A DNA stretch of 64,000 nucleotides from Catalinimonas niigatensis (GCF_030506285.1 NZ_CP119422.1:1054001-1118000); one strand, 5' to 3'. Shown: positions 1-8,376, numbered from the stretch's first letter. The notes: a model not told the origin generated them from the sequence alone. Translations and numbers: made by a program.

Positions 1-177
1 GGTTTCCAATCCTTCCCTATAAGCACGCTCACTTAGATTATTTGTCGCAAATACTCCTTCTCCCAGCTTCACCATCTCTTTTTCACGGTCAATAATCTGG
101 AAACTATTTCTGTGGGTCACCTTTGCGATCACCATATGAATAGAATTGGTTCCAATGTCTATTGCGGCTAGTTTCAT
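1..177 (-). CDS. Ppx/GppA-family phosphatase, N-terminal part only
   Basis: The first 59 residues of a protein that runs off the left edge. It opens MKLAAIDIGTNSIHMVIAKV, which holds the DIGTNS phosphate-binding motif of the ASKHA fold as found at the N-terminus of exopolyphosphatase/guanosine pentaphosphatase (Ppx/GppA) proteins. Family members remove phosphate from polyphosphate or from pppGpp. The next stretch (DREKEMVKLGEGVF) also fits this family, which usually has an R-x-K-x-x-V-R-L-G-E type segment here. The start is the ATG at 177-175; no in-frame alternative lies nearby. The catalytic glutamate and the rest of the protein are outside the window, so Ppx and GppA activity cannot be told apart. 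Confidence 0.8.
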   Translation of the reverse strand, partial: MKLAAIDIGTNSIHMVIAKVTHRNSFQIIDREKEMVKLGEGVFATNNLSERAYREGLET

Positions 178-271
178 GGATAGGCCTGTTAGTAGGTTAG
201 GATAGATGATCTATTTTGAGTCTTCAATATACTGATCGCTTACAAATAAAAGCAGTATGGCACTGATGAAT

Positions 272-306
272 TAAAAAAAGTCTGCTCACATCCAGTAAGC
301 AGACCT
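272..306 (-). terminator. Intrinsic terminator of the thiol peroxidase gene
   Basis: A 7-bp perfect stem (GTCTGCT 280-286 with AGCAGAC 298-304) is followed, reading the minus strand, by a run of T (complement of the A tract 273-279). It lies 25 bp past the stop of the thiol peroxidase gene. Confidence 0.75.
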
Positions 307-328
307 TGAAACTTTTATCTAAAACATA

Positions 329-829
329 TTATTTCAGAGCGTTGATCGCAGCATCATAATCAGGTTCATCACCAATCTCTCCTACCTGCTCTTTGTATGT
401 TACTCTGCCTTCTTCGTCCAGCACAATCACTACCCGGGAGTGGAGACCGGCAAAAGGGCCATCGGTAATTTCCAGATGATAGTTCTTACCAAATTCACCC
501 CGGGCATAATCTGAAAGTGTTACTGCATTCTTGATACCTTCTGCTCCGCAAAACCTGGCCTGGGCAAAAGGTAAGTCACGGGAAATACAGAGTACTTTGG
601 TATTTTCTAAAGCATCTACTCTTTGGTTAAACTCTCTTACTGAGGTAGCACAGACCGAGGTATCTATGCTGGGAAAGATATTCAGCACAAGTTTGGAGCC
701 CAGAAAGTCTTTGAGCGAAACGCGGCTCAGGTCGGTTTTGACAAGTACAAAGTCAGGAGCTTTTTGTCCTACTGCCGGTAGTTCGCCCAGCGTATGGATA
801 GGATTGCCTTTCAGCGTAATGTTGGCCAT
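329..829 (-). CDS. tpx: Thiol peroxidase, atypical 2-Cys peroxiredoxin (Tpx)
   Basis: A 166-residue protein of normal Tpx length. Tpx reduces hydrogen peroxide and alkyl hydroperoxides with electrons from thioredoxin. The peroxidatic cysteine is Cys60 in the motif DTSVCATSVREFN. The resolving cysteine is Cys94 (RFCGAEGI), the same 34-residue spacing as in the Escherichia coli enzyme. The N-terminus MANITLKGNPIHTLGELP is typical of the family, has no signal peptide, and so the protein should be cytosolic. The gene is monocistronic with its own terminator. It is one of two peroxiredoxins here; the other is the 1-Cys enzyme at 42.6-43.2 kb. Confidence 0.93.
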   Translation of the reverse strand: MANITLKGNPIHTLGELPAVGQKAPDFVLVKTDLSRVSLKDFLGSKLVLNIFPSIDTSVCATSVREFNQRVDALENTKVLCISRDLPFAQARFCGAEGIKNAVTLSDYARGEFGKNYHLEITDGPFAGLHSRVVIVLDEEGRVTYKEQVGEIGDEPDYDAAINALK

Positions 830-1007
830 TTCTTTTGGTTAATTAAAATACATAAATAGAAAAAACAAGCATGTACCGTCATTGTTTAGACTATTTTTAT
901 CTGTCCGCCCTTATATTTAAGAAAAGATTATTGACAAACCAACCTCAGCTTCTTCATAGAAATAATTTCACAGCTATCTGCTTTGCATGAAGATTTGAGA
1001 AGACATC

Positions 1008-1553
1008 TTATACTACATCTTCTTCCAGAATAGCGTAGGTATAATTATCAGACCAACCACTTTTGAGGGGTAGTACTTTTCGTTTTCTTCCTTCTCTTTG
1101 CATGCCTGCTTTTTCCAGCACCCTTGCCGAAGCAAGATTATCTACAGCGCAGCCCGCTTCTATCCGGTGGAGCTTAAGTTCCCGGAAACCAAAATTGAGG
1201 ATCGTTTGCAATGCTTCAGTGGCAAAGCCCTTTCTCCAATGATCAGGATGCAGCTTGTACCAGACTTCGCCTATCTTGTACTTGGGAGGTCCTAACTGAA
1301 TGGCGATCAGGCCGATAAACGCATAGGTATCCTGACTTTCAATCACAAATGTAAAGTGGCTGATACTGCTTTCCTGATAGGCGGCTATCCATTCTTGAAC
1401 GATTTTTTGGGTATCATCCAGTTGCTGAGGAATGCCCAAAGTATTGTAAAGATCTGTTTCGGGCAGTGAATGCAGCTTGTGAATAAGAAGTGTGTCTTCC
1501 CAAACCGGCTTCCTTAAGATCAAGCGGGGAGTATAAAGCCTGAGATTAATCAT
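1008..1553 (-). CDS. GNAT acetyltransferase, RimJ/RimL-like
   Basis: A 181-residue protein of the Gcn5-related N-acetyltransferase fold. The start (LYTPRLILRKPVWED) matches the beta-1 strand TxRLxLR signature of the RimJ/RimL subgroup. The acetyl-CoA binding segment is seen as HWRKGFATEALQTIL (the R/Q-x-x-G-x-A/G motif), and the C-terminal AGCAVDNLASARVLEKAGM with its N-x-x-S-x-x-x-x-x-K-x-G pattern is also characteristic. RimJ/L-type enzymes acetylate N-termini of ribosomal proteins, but relatives act on many amines including antibiotics, so the substrate is open. It precedes the sigma/anti-sigma pair on the same strand in order, but 135 bp separates them, so co-transcription is uncertain. 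Confidence 0.85.
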   Translation of the reverse strand: MINLRLYTPRLILRKPVWEDTLLIHKLHSLPETDLYNTLGIPQQLDDTQKIVQEWIAAYQESSISHFTFVIESQDTYAFIGLIAIQLGPPKYKIGEVWYKLHPDHWRKGFATEALQTILNFGFRELKLHRIEAGCAVDNLASARVLEKAGMQREGRKRKVLPLKSGWSDNYTYAILEEDVV

Positions 1554-1688
1554 AGGTTTATCTTGATGTTGAACGAGGGAAGCTTAAAGTCCAGCTTATA
1601 TCAGATTAGCATTTTTTGGTTACAAATGCAGCTCTGTACCGTCACTAATTATCTATCTCCAGCTACTGACCAGCACTACGAAAATTTC

Positions 1689-2474
1689 TTATCGCATCAA
1701 AGCATCTCCCTGATAACGCAAGTCTTCCGCATCGGGCTGTTCACTTCCACCTTCTGCTTCCAGAGTAATGATAAAAGAAGTACTGTTCTCTACGCCATCC
1801 ATCGCAATCATTTGTGGAAAAGAATCTGAGGAAACATCAAATACGCCCAGGCTTACCGGAAGATCTTTTACCATAGCCCAAAGCTGATACTGTGTGCCTT
1901 CCTCATTTGCAGGGAGTTGGTTAGGGTTGATGTACAGTTGACCTAATGTATTGTTCCAATACAGCATCGGACGTGCTTTTGCATTGGGCTGCTTACTTTC
2001 CAGCGCAATGGTTTGGTAAGCGGGATCATTGACAACAGCAAAAGCCTGGCTAAGCTGCCGGGTCTCCTGCTCAAGCCGGTCATATCTTTCCTGCATCTGC
2101 TCCAGCCTGCTTTCACTATGCTGCCAGTTGACCCAGAAGTGAGCCGCCACAGCCATAAACATCAGCTTAAGGGTAAAAGTAGCCGCTACACCGTAGCGCA
2201 GAAAGTTGATTTTTTTGTTCTTTTTGGTCTGGACTTCTTCTACTTCGTCTTTTTCAGAAAGCTTATGTTGAATCTTATCCAGCACATGCGCAGGTGGTTT
2301 GACAGAAAAGCTTCTGGCCATGTACTCAAAAGATTCTTCTATCGCCGTAATTTCGCTACGTACTTCAGAATGATTTTGAGCATAACGAAGTACTTCCTCT
2401 TCCTCTGCTGCGGAGAGTTCTCCTAATACATACTGTTCCAGTATTCCTGATGCTATGTACTCTTCTACTTTCAA
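1689..2474 (-). CDS. Membrane anti-sigma factor, RskA-like
   Basis: A 261-residue protein with the layout of anti-sigma-K (RskA) factors. An acidic cytosolic N-terminal helical domain (residues 1-60, starting IASGILEQYVLGELS, typical of the family) should bind the sigma factor. One membrane segment lies at about 91-117, followed by a short coiled coil (about 118-145) and an extracytoplasmic RskA domain with the recognisable QYQLWAMV, LGVFD and ITLEAEGGSEQP motifs. The start codon overlaps the stop of the upstream sigma gene by 4 bp (ATGA type), implying translational coupling. The classical zinc-binding HxxxCxxC is absent, as expected for RskA-like proteins. The end (DLRYQGDALMR) is slightly longer than usual. 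Confidence 0.88.
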   Translation of the reverse strand: MKVEEYIASGILEQYVLGELSAAEEEEVLRYAQNHSEVRSEITAIEESFEYMARSFSVKPPAHVLDKIQHKLSEKDEVEEVQTKKNKKINFLRYGVAATFTLKLMFMAVAAHFWVNWQHSESRLEQMQERYDRLEQETRQLSQAFAVVNDPAYQTIALESKQPNAKARPMLYWNNTLGQLYINPNQLPANEEGTQYQLWAMVKDLPVSLGVFDVSSDSFPQMIAMDGVENSTSFIITLEAEGGSEQPDAEDLRYQGDALMR

Positions 2475-3016
2475 GCTTTTGTATGTAATAATTCTCTAAT
2501 CTTCACCATTGCAGCACGCATCATGGTTTTGACTTTTTCCAATGCTCTGCTTTTTTTGCTGGCTACTTGTGCATATGTCTCTCCCTCTAAAAACACCAAA
2601 CGAAATATCTCCTCCTGCTCGGATGGTAACCTACTTAACAAGTCAGCAAAAGAATCGTGCGCCCTATTTTTATGAACAGCAGAAATATCACTTTGATTCA
2701 GATCGTGGGGAGGCGTTGGGCTGCTTTCTCCATGATGGTGATGCGCCGTTGCCAGATTTCGTGCAATATGCATCATATGGGTAAAAAGCTTTCTTTTTTT
2801 TGCATCAAAAGCATGTATATCTTCAAATAACTTAACAAAGGTAAGTACGAGCAACTCCTCAGCCTTGGTTTGCTGCTGTCTCAGCATGCTGTATAACATA
2901 CCATAGAGGGATGGACCATAGGCAGCATACAGATAATGCAAGGCCTTACTATCTTTATTTATGATACCCTTTATTAATTCTTCTTCGCTTTGATATGGGT
3001 TATTATCTTCTCCCAA
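2471..3016 (-). CDS. ECF-type RNA polymerase sigma factor
   Basis: A 181-residue sigma-70 family protein of the extracytoplasmic function group. Region 2 (about residues 20-95) includes ALHYLYAAYGPSLYGMLYSML and the FVKLFEDIHAFD helix. Region 4 (about 120-175) reads DLLSRLPSEQEEIFRLVFLEGETYAQVA, with a helix-turn-helix ending in KVKTMMRAAMVKIRELL. It is coupled by a 4-bp overlap to the anti-sigma factor gene downstream, the standard arrangement for membrane-signalled ECF systems. A small dyad (aatcat-ccag-atgatt, 3040-3055) sits just upstream of the start and might be a control site. Nothing here identifies the regulon. Confidence 0.88.
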   Translation of the reverse strand: MGEDNNPYQSEEELIKGIINKDSKALHYLYAAYGPSLYGMLYSMLRQQQTKAEELLVLTFVKLFEDIHAFDAKKRKLFTHMMHIARNLATAHHHHGESSPTPPHDLNQSDISAVHKNRAHDSFADLLSRLPSEQEEIFRLVFLEGETYAQVASKKSRALEKVKTMMRAAMVKIRELLHTKA

Positions 3017-3127
3017 TGATACTTTTTTTACAAATAAATAATCATCCAGATGATTGTAAACTTAATCGCTTTTATAACTGTATACAATTGAATCTGTTTG
3101 ATGGCTAACTTCTTAACCTGACTTCTG

Positions 3128-4138
3128 TCATAATGGATTCTGTGCTACGCCTTCGTGGGTGATTTGTATAGGCTTGATCATACCGTCTTCGTCAAAATAC
3201 ATGCGATCTATACAAGTTATCCGATGGTTGGCATCTGTGCGATCCAGCGGACGACGGTGGTAAACGATGTACCACTCATCCGTATCAGGATGATGTATTA
3301 TCGAATGATGTCCAGCTCCGGTGGCAATTTCAGCATCCTGCTGCAAGACCTTACCTACCCTCTCAAAAGGTCCGAATGGAGAATCGGCAATAGCATAAGC
3401 AACACTATAATCGGGTCCGGTCCATCCTCCTTCTGACCACATGAAGTAGTATTTACCATCTTTGATAAACATAAATGGTCCTTCCACATAATTGTCAGGG
3501 GTAATTTCCTTGAAAGTTGTACCATCCTCAAAAGGAATAAAACCGGTATAATCTTCATTCAATTGGGCAATATTGCAATGCCCCCAGCCACCGTAGATCA
3601 GGTAGTGTTTGCCATCCTGATCTTTGAACACAAACTGATCAATAGGCTGAGCGCCATTGTGGAATGCAGGAATCAGCGGCTCACCAAGATGGTCAGTATA
3701 AGGGCCTTCTGGCTGGTCAGCTACGGCTACCCCTATGCCTCCGCTTTCTTCGTTACTCTGGATGTCGTTGGCTCCAAAAAACAAAAAGTATTTACCCTTA
3801 TTTTCTACCACTGCCGGAGCCCACATGGCTTTTTCTGCCCACTTCACTCTACTGGTATCTATGATACGCTCATGCTTGGTCCAGTTGACCAGATCAGGAG
3901 AAGAGAAGGCATCCATAAATATCTGCTCCTCGTAGGGGGCAGAGTAGGTAGGGAAAATCCAGTATTCATCATCAAAAATAATTCCTTCGGGATCAGCATA
4001 CCAACCCTCAAACACCGGATTGCCCGACATCTTTACTTCTTCCGTTTGTTCTGCTTGCTTGGCAGGTTGTGTACAGGATGTAATGTACAATGAGACTGCT
4101 GCTATGAGTATTGCGAGGTTAAAAATTTTCCGATACAT
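3128..4138 (-). CDS. Family 43 glycoside hydrolase-like lipoprotein
   Basis: A 336-residue five-bladed beta-propeller enzyme of the GH43 type, which cleaves arabinofuranosides, xylosides or galactans from plant or algal polysaccharides. The lipobox LYITSC puts the lipidated cysteine at residue 22, so it should be anchored to a membrane facing outward. Family features are the N-terminal WYADPEGI (general base aspartate), the PEGPYTDHLGEPLI and DQFVFKDQDGKHYLIYGG blades, VEGPFMFIKDGKYYFMWSEGGW (candidate acid glutamate in VEGPF) and GAGHHSIIHHPDTDEWYIVYHRR. It lies 68 bp downstream of a CBM9-like gene on the same strand, a likely two-gene operon. The exact substrate cannot be read from the sequence. 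Confidence 0.88.
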   Translation of the reverse strand: MYRKIFNLAILIAAVSLYITSCTQPAKQAEQTEEVKMSGNPVFEGWYADPEGIIFDDEYWIFPTYSAPYEEQIFMDAFSSPDLVNWTKHERIIDTSRVKWAEKAMWAPAVVENKGKYFLFFGANDIQSNEESGGIGVAVADQPEGPYTDHLGEPLIPAFHNGAQPIDQFVFKDQDGKHYLIYGGWGHCNIAQLNEDYTGFIPFEDGTTFKEITPDNYVEGPFMFIKDGKYYFMWSEGGWTGPDYSVAYAIADSPFGPFERVGKVLQQDAEIATGAGHHSIIHHPDTDEWYIVYHRRPLDRTDANHRITCIDRMYFDEDGMIKPIQITHEGVAQNPL

Positions 4139-4206
4139 TAAGTTAGGTGGTGTAATTTCTATAGGTATTATCGGAAGTAAATGTAAAACTTATATGGTTT
4201 ACTCAC

Positions 4207-5289
4207 CTAATGAACGCTCCAAACTTTTCCACTTTCGTTAATCATCCAGGTTTTACTGGTACTGGGATCTACCAGGCTTGCTACAAAGTACGTTGGCTTA
4301 GTATCTATTTGAATATCGTATGTTGAGGAAATATCCAGGTCCAGCATTTCCACCTGATCAGCATATGTCTGATGGGTATCAAAATAATCACGCTGCCTGA
4401 AATACACTTTTCTCAGCTCCCACTTGAGATATTCTACTTCAGGGATAGTAAAGCTTTCTGTGTCTTTTCCCACTTCCTTATCAGAAAAGGCAAGGAATCC
4501 CCAGGTTTCAGGGCGGTGCATGTTGATGTATTCCTGAGGCGTCCATACCCAGTTGTCTTCCGGATAAGACTTGCCTGTCTGCGGGTTGATTTTCTTCTGA
4601 TATCCATCCTTTGTGATGTCTATCTGCCACTCTACCCTGGAAAAGTTGATTCTCCAGTACTCTCCGTCTTCCGGCTTTTTTCCAGTTGCTGACTTTTCAC
4701 TGAGTACTTTCCAGGGCATGGCAATTTCTACTGACCAGCCTTTGTCCAAATCTCCCGGATCGTTTAGACTTCCCTCCACCTGTACTCCGGTTTTGATGCC
4801 CCGAATATCCCAGGCATTGAGTACCACCTGTTTGCCATCCCGGTAAGGAGCAGTCAGCATCAAATCCCAGAGGGTATTGAGTGCATTCATTTCAAACTCG
4901 TAGTAGAAATGCGTATCTCCGTCAGGATCAATAAATACCTCAAAGTCATTGTCGTAAAAGATGACTGCATCTCTTTCGGTAAGCGTAGCCCAGACATGCG
5001 GTTCTTCCATATAGGCCGCGATGTACAGATACTCATCATCCCACAGCATTTTGGCCCGTGTGGCAAACCTGGGCTTGGGCATGTGTTCCCCCTGTATATC
5101 TATAAATTCATCCGTCCACGCGGATTTTGCCCAACTGGCTTCGTCCAGTTTGCCATCAATTTTGAGGCTAACCGGGCTTTTGTAACAGATATACTGTTTG
5201 GGGTTGAAATCAGGAATGTGGGATTGAGCTTGCAACAAAGCTTGCGTAAAAAGAAGCAAAGTGAAGAGAAGAAAAGCGTGTATGTTCAT
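4207..5289 (-). CDS. Secreted CBM9-like carbohydrate-binding protein
   Basis: A 360-residue exported protein (signal peptide about 1-21, ending LLQAQ). After it comes the carbohydrate-binding module family 9-like fold: SLKIDGKLDEASWAKSAWTDEF, then AKMLWDDEYLYIAAYMEEPHVWAT, FYDNDFEVFIDPDGD, ALNTLWDLMLTAPYR, GWSVEIAMPWKVL and YWRINFSRVEW. These motifs define a widespread Bacteroidota group in which a CBM9-like domain is followed by a C-terminal tail (about 250-360) of unknown role. It probably binds sugar for the GH43 enzyme encoded directly downstream. It is divergent from the histidine kinase gene, with 243 bp between them that holds an 11-bp inverted repeat. Confidence 0.85.
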   Translation of the reverse strand: MNIHAFLLFTLLLFTQALLQAQSHIPDFNPKQYICYKSPVSLKIDGKLDEASWAKSAWTDEFIDIQGEHMPKPRFATRAKMLWDDEYLYIAAYMEEPHVWATLTERDAVIFYDNDFEVFIDPDGDTHFYYEFEMNALNTLWDLMLTAPYRDGKQVVLNAWDIRGIKTGVQVEGSLNDPGDLDKGWSVEIAMPWKVLSEKSATGKKPEDGEYWRINFSRVEWQIDITKDGYQKKINPQTGKSYPEDNWVWTPQEYINMHRPETWGFLAFSDKEVGKDTESFTIPEVEYLKWELRKVYFRQRDYFDTHQTYADQVEMLDLDISSTYDIQIDTKPTYFVASLVDPSTSKTWMINESGKVWSVH

Positions 5290-5334
5290 ACAAATGGTAA
5301 GTCTTTAAATTAACCTTCAGAATCAGAAAAGAGA

Positions 5335-5440
5335 TAGGAGGCAAAAATAACATTACCATTAAAATTTCTGCTGTTGCTATGCTTTTCCTTCAAAATCTTT
5401 TAAAAAAAGACTCTGGCTCTTTCAACCTATTTGCCTCCTA
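5335..5440. promoter_or_regulatory. Widely spaced 11-bp inverted repeat, candidate operator
   Basis: TAGGAGGCAAA (5335-5345) is exactly inverted as TTTGCCTCCTA (5430-5440), 84 bp apart, in the spacer between the CBM9-like gene and the kinase gene. The right arm sits 20 bp before a promoter-like TAGATTTG box (5460-5467). The two arms could be half-sites of one regulator. Confidence 0.35.
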
Positions 5441-5532
5441 CATTTCTACACTTTTCTGTTAGATTTGTATATAACCAGTGCTTATGGGTTTATTTTTTTT
5501 AAGTACTGTTTCATCTTTAATTTTTCAGCCTG

Positions 5533-7266
5533 ATGTTCAAACAGATAAAAATTAGAAACAAACTGGCACTGGTGATGATCGGCTTATCATGTATTGTCAT
5601 TGGCATTCTCAGTGCACTGTTCTATCTTCAGTTTGACACTGCTTTAAAGGAAAGGGTTTTGCTTCAGCTATCCTCCGTTAAGAAACTGAAAGTAGTACAG
5701 GTTGAAAATGTGCTGAATAGCAGAATTGAAGCGATGAAAAATATACTCTCTCAGGGCGATACCGCTTCACTCAGCCCCTACAATCAACAGCTTTTTGATC
5801 AGCTACTTTTTTTCCAGGACCAAAGCTCTATTTACGTAAATTCCCACGCACTGCTTCTTCCCGACACCTTAAACCCAAACCAAATTTTTATTCAGGACCT
5901 GACGGCTGAGAACAATGAGGCTGTAATTACCCTTGCCTTCATGGTTTTTGATGCTAAAAAGTATGTGGTGGGCATAGCTACACTTCCAGAAATACAATCC
6001 ATTCTGCTGGAAAGAACCGGCCTGGGACAAAGCGGAGAATCCTATCTGGTGGGTGATGATTTTAGGATGCGTACTCAGTCCCGTTTTTTTCCTGATAAAA
6101 AACCTACCGATATCATCGCCCAAACTCAAGGTGTGGAAAAGGCTTTGGCAGAGCAGTCTGGTGAAGGAATTATTTTGGATTACCGAGGCATAGCAGTGTT
6201 TAGTGCTTACGAAAAAATCAGTATACACGGGCTGGACTGGGTAATCCTTTCAGAAATTGATTATCAGGAAGCTCTTTTTCCACTAAAAAGCCTCAGAAGA
6301 AATTTTTATATCATCCTGGTCATCATCCTCTCTTTTGTACTGATAGCATCTTATCAGCTGGCACGACTGCTGGTAAAGCCTATACTCCGGATGGAGCAGA
6401 ATTTAAATACCATGTCCAGGGGAATATTGCTTGAACCACAAGACAATTTGCGTAGAAAAGATGAAATCGGCCGCATGTTTCAGGCTTTGAATAAGCTCAC
6501 GAATGCCCTGAACCAGACCATTGATTTTGCCGGAAAAATCGGAGAAGGTGATTTTAAGGCGCAGTATCATCCGTTGAGCCAGGAAGATAAGTTGGGCACA
6601 GCCTTGCTACAGATGAAGCAAAAATTAAAAGAATACCAGGAGAATGAAGCAAAGTTGCTAAAAGAAAATCAACAATCTATCATCAATGGCGAGGAACAAG
6701 AACGATCAAGGTTATCCAAAGAGATACACGATGGGCTGGGGCCCCTGCTTACCAGTTTGCGACTTAGCATACAAACAGTCTCTCTGGATGATATTCATAA
6801 AAAACAACTTCTCCAGACTCTGGATGAAACCATCAGGGAAACACGCCGCATGTCCAACAACCTGATGCCCAGCGTATTGGAAGACTTTGGTGCCGGAGAG
6901 GCAATCGGAAATCTGGTAGACCAGCTAAACCACAGTACTCCAATCCATATTCGTTATCACAAGGACACTTTAGAGGAATCTGTTATACCAAAAAAGGTGA
7001 ACATCGCCCTTTATAGAATTGCCCAGGAGGCTTTGAATAATGCGATTAAACATGCCAACGCAACTGAAGTCAGGATTTCTCTCACAGAGTTTGAAGAACA
7101 TGTGAGCCTGTTTATTTCTGATAATGGTTCAGGCTTTGATCAGAATACAGTATTTTCAGGACATGGATTGAGAAATATGCGGGAACGGGCTAAACTTGTA
7201 GATGGCACAATGGATATCCGTTCAGAAAGTAAGGGCACTAGCATTGAAGTTGAAATACCTTTATAA
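5533..7266 (+). CDS. Membrane sensor histidine kinase, NarL-type partner (HisKA_3)
   Basis: A 577-residue two-component sensor. Membrane segments lie at about 10-31 and 257-278, flanking a roughly 220-residue outside sensor region with a cache-like motif (GLGQSGESYLVGDDFRMRTQSR). Then come a HAMP linker (about 280-335), a second HAMP-like/coiled-coil stretch, the HisKA_3 dimerisation domain with phospho-acceptor His399 in KEIHDGLGPLL, and a HATPase domain (N box QEALNNAIKHA, G1 DNGSGFD, G2 GHGLRNM). The response regulator gene begins at the base after this stop codon, so the pair is translationally coupled. Its divergent neighbours are sugar-related, but the signal sensed is not evident. Confidence 0.93.
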   Translation: MFKQIKIRNKLALVMIGLSCIVIGILSALFYLQFDTALKERVLLQLSSVKKLKVVQVENVLNSRIEAMKNILSQGDTASLSPYNQQLFDQLLFFQDQSSIYVNSHALLLPDTLNPNQIFIQDLTAENNEAVITLAFMVFDAKKYVVGIATLPEIQSILLERTGLGQSGESYLVGDDFRMRTQSRFFPDKKPTDIIAQTQGVEKALAEQSGEGIILDYRGIAVFSAYEKISIHGLDWVILSEIDYQEALFPLKSLRRNFYIILVIILSFVLIASYQLARLLVKPILRMEQNLNTMSRGILLEPQDNLRRKDEIGRMFQALNKLTNALNQTIDFAGKIGEGDFKAQYHPLSQEDKLGTALLQMKQKLKEYQENEAKLLKENQQSIINGEEQERSRLSKEIHDGLGPLLTSLRLSIQTVSLDDIHKKQLLQTLDETIRETRRMSNNLMPSVLEDFGAGEAIGNLVDQLNHSTPIHIRYHKDTLEESVIPKKVNIALYRIAQEALNNAIKHANATEVRISLTEFEEHVSLFISDNGSGFDQNTVFSGHGLRNMRERAKLVDGTMDIRSESKGTSIEVEIPL

Positions 7267-7896
7267 ATGACATTTATCAAAATCATGATCGTAGATGATC
7301 ATCAGTTGTTCCGGGGAGGCATGGTGTCTTTGTTGAGTAATGATGAAGATATTCAGGTGATCGGAGAAGCTTCTTCCTCTGAAGAAATGTTAAAAATTTT
7401 AGAGACTACCCAACCCCATGTAGTCTTGATTGATATTTCTATGCAAGAGATGGATGGTTTGGAAGCCATACGAACAGCTAAAAATATATATCCCGATATT
7501 AAGTTTATCGTATTGACCATGCATGCTGAAGGACAATATGTGGTAAAAGCGGTGAGAAATGGAGCCTATGGATATCTATTGAAAAATGCGGATGAAAAAG
7601 AACTTTTTGAAGCTATTCATACTGTTTTCTCAGGGAAAAAATATTTCAAAGATGAAATTTCCCAACTGATGATCGGTAATATGGCGATGGAGGGAGAACC
7701 TCATAAAAAGCTGTCCAGCCGGGAAACGGAAATACTACAGCTGGTATCAGAAGGCAAAACCACCAAAGAAATTGCCGATCAGTTGTTTGTCAGTACCCGC
7801 ACCGTGGAAACACATCGGGTGAATATGATGAAAAAACTGAAAGTACAAAATACCGCTGAGCTTATTAAAAAGGCAGCGCAGCTAAAATTGCTATGA
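7267..7896 (+). CDS. Response regulator, NarL/FixJ (LuxR-type HTH) family
   Basis: A 209-residue regulator. The receiver domain (1-120) has the acidic pair Asp10/Asp11, phospho-acceptor Asp56 (VLIDISMQEMDG), the conserved switch Thr (VLTMHAE) and Lys in LLKNADE. The C-terminal LuxR-type helix-turn-helix (about 145-205) reads LSSRETEILQLVSEGKTTKEIA and VSTRTVETHRVNMMKKL. It abuts the kinase gene with no gap. A perfect 16-bp dyad lies 4 bp after its stop and 87 bp before the next gene, which makes that small secreted protein a strong candidate target. Confidence 0.94.
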   Translation: MTFIKIMIVDDHQLFRGGMVSLLSNDEDIQVIGEASSSEEMLKILETTQPHVVLIDISMQEMDGLEAIRTAKNIYPDIKFIVLTMHAEGQYVVKAVRNGAYGYLLKNADEKELFEAIHTVFSGKKYFKDEISQLMIGNMAMEGEPHKKLSSRETEILQLVSEGKTTKEIADQLFVSTRTVETHRVNMMKKLKVQNTAELIKKAAQLKLL

Positions 7897-7899
7897 CCC

Positions 7900-7915
7900 T
7901 CCGTAAAAATACGGA
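7900..7915. promoter_or_regulatory. Perfect dyad TCCGTA-N4-TACGGA, candidate response-regulator site
   Basis: A 6-bp perfect inverted repeat with a 4-bp A-only spacer, located between the response regulator stop and the small secreted protein gene. NarL/LuxR-type regulators bind as dimers to such short dyads. It lacks a following T run on the plus strand, so it does not look like a normal terminator. Confidence 0.45.
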
Positions 7916-8001
7916 TAAAAAATTACCAGCTTTTTTGGAGGTGTAAGCAGCTTGTTTTGGCGTATAATTAAGTAGACTAGTAAATAAATACTAACTACGC
8001 C

Positions 8002-8376
8002 ATGAAAAAATTATTGATATTATTATTTATAGGAGTGTTTGTAAGTACTGTGAGCATAGCCCAAAGCAGAAATGATCTGAAAGGTCCTAAAGCTAAAAAC
8101 TACAAGCACTGGAAAAATAAAGATAGTAAAACAGCTGTTTTGTTTACCTCTGAGGCTACCCCCAAGGGTCCGGCAGCAAAAAATCAAAAACATTGGAGAA
8201 ACACTCCTTCTACGATAGAAAGTGCTCAATTAGTAGATATGTCTACTAACAGAGCGAAAGTCACCGGGCCAAAAGCTAAAAATAGCAAGCCCTGGGAACT
8301 GGTAGAGCAGGATAAAGAGACGGTGGTCAAAAGAGTAAACCCGGATTACATTCCTGAAGAAGCGAAAAATGAGTAA
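8002..8376 (+). CDS. Small secreted protein with three GPxAKNxKxW repeats
   Basis: A 124-residue protein of unknown function. Residues 1-20 form a signal peptide (MKKLLILLFIGVFVSTVSIA, cleavage before Gln21). The mature part carries three copies of a short basic motif: GPKAKNYKHWKN (28-39), GPAAKNQKHWRN (56-67) and GPKAKNSKPWEL (89-100), spaced 28 and 33 residues apart and separated by low-complexity polar linkers. The invariant Gly-Pro, Ala-Lys-Asn, Lys and Trp suggest a binding or structural element rather than an enzyme. It follows a kinase/regulator pair with a perfect dyad in between and ends in a strong terminator, so it is transcribed alone and is probably the output of that two-component system. 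I do not recognise a named family. Confidence 0.8.
   Translation: MKKLLILLFIGVFVSTVSIAQSRNDLKGPKAKNYKHWKNKDSKTAVLFTSEATPKGPAAKNQKHWRNTPSTIESAQLVDMSTNRAKVTGPKAKNSKPWELVEQDKETVVKRVNPDYIPEEAKNE

Noticed and set aside
1563-1829. Open frame of 88 codons on the plus strand downstream of the acetyltransferase
   Set aside because: It covers the 3' half of the anti-sigma gene in antisense and lacks any family motif; the minus-strand frame is the real gene.
2013-2426. 137-codon plus-strand frame inside the anti-sigma gene
   Set aside because: Antisense to a protein with clear RskA-like motifs and a coupled sigma factor gene.
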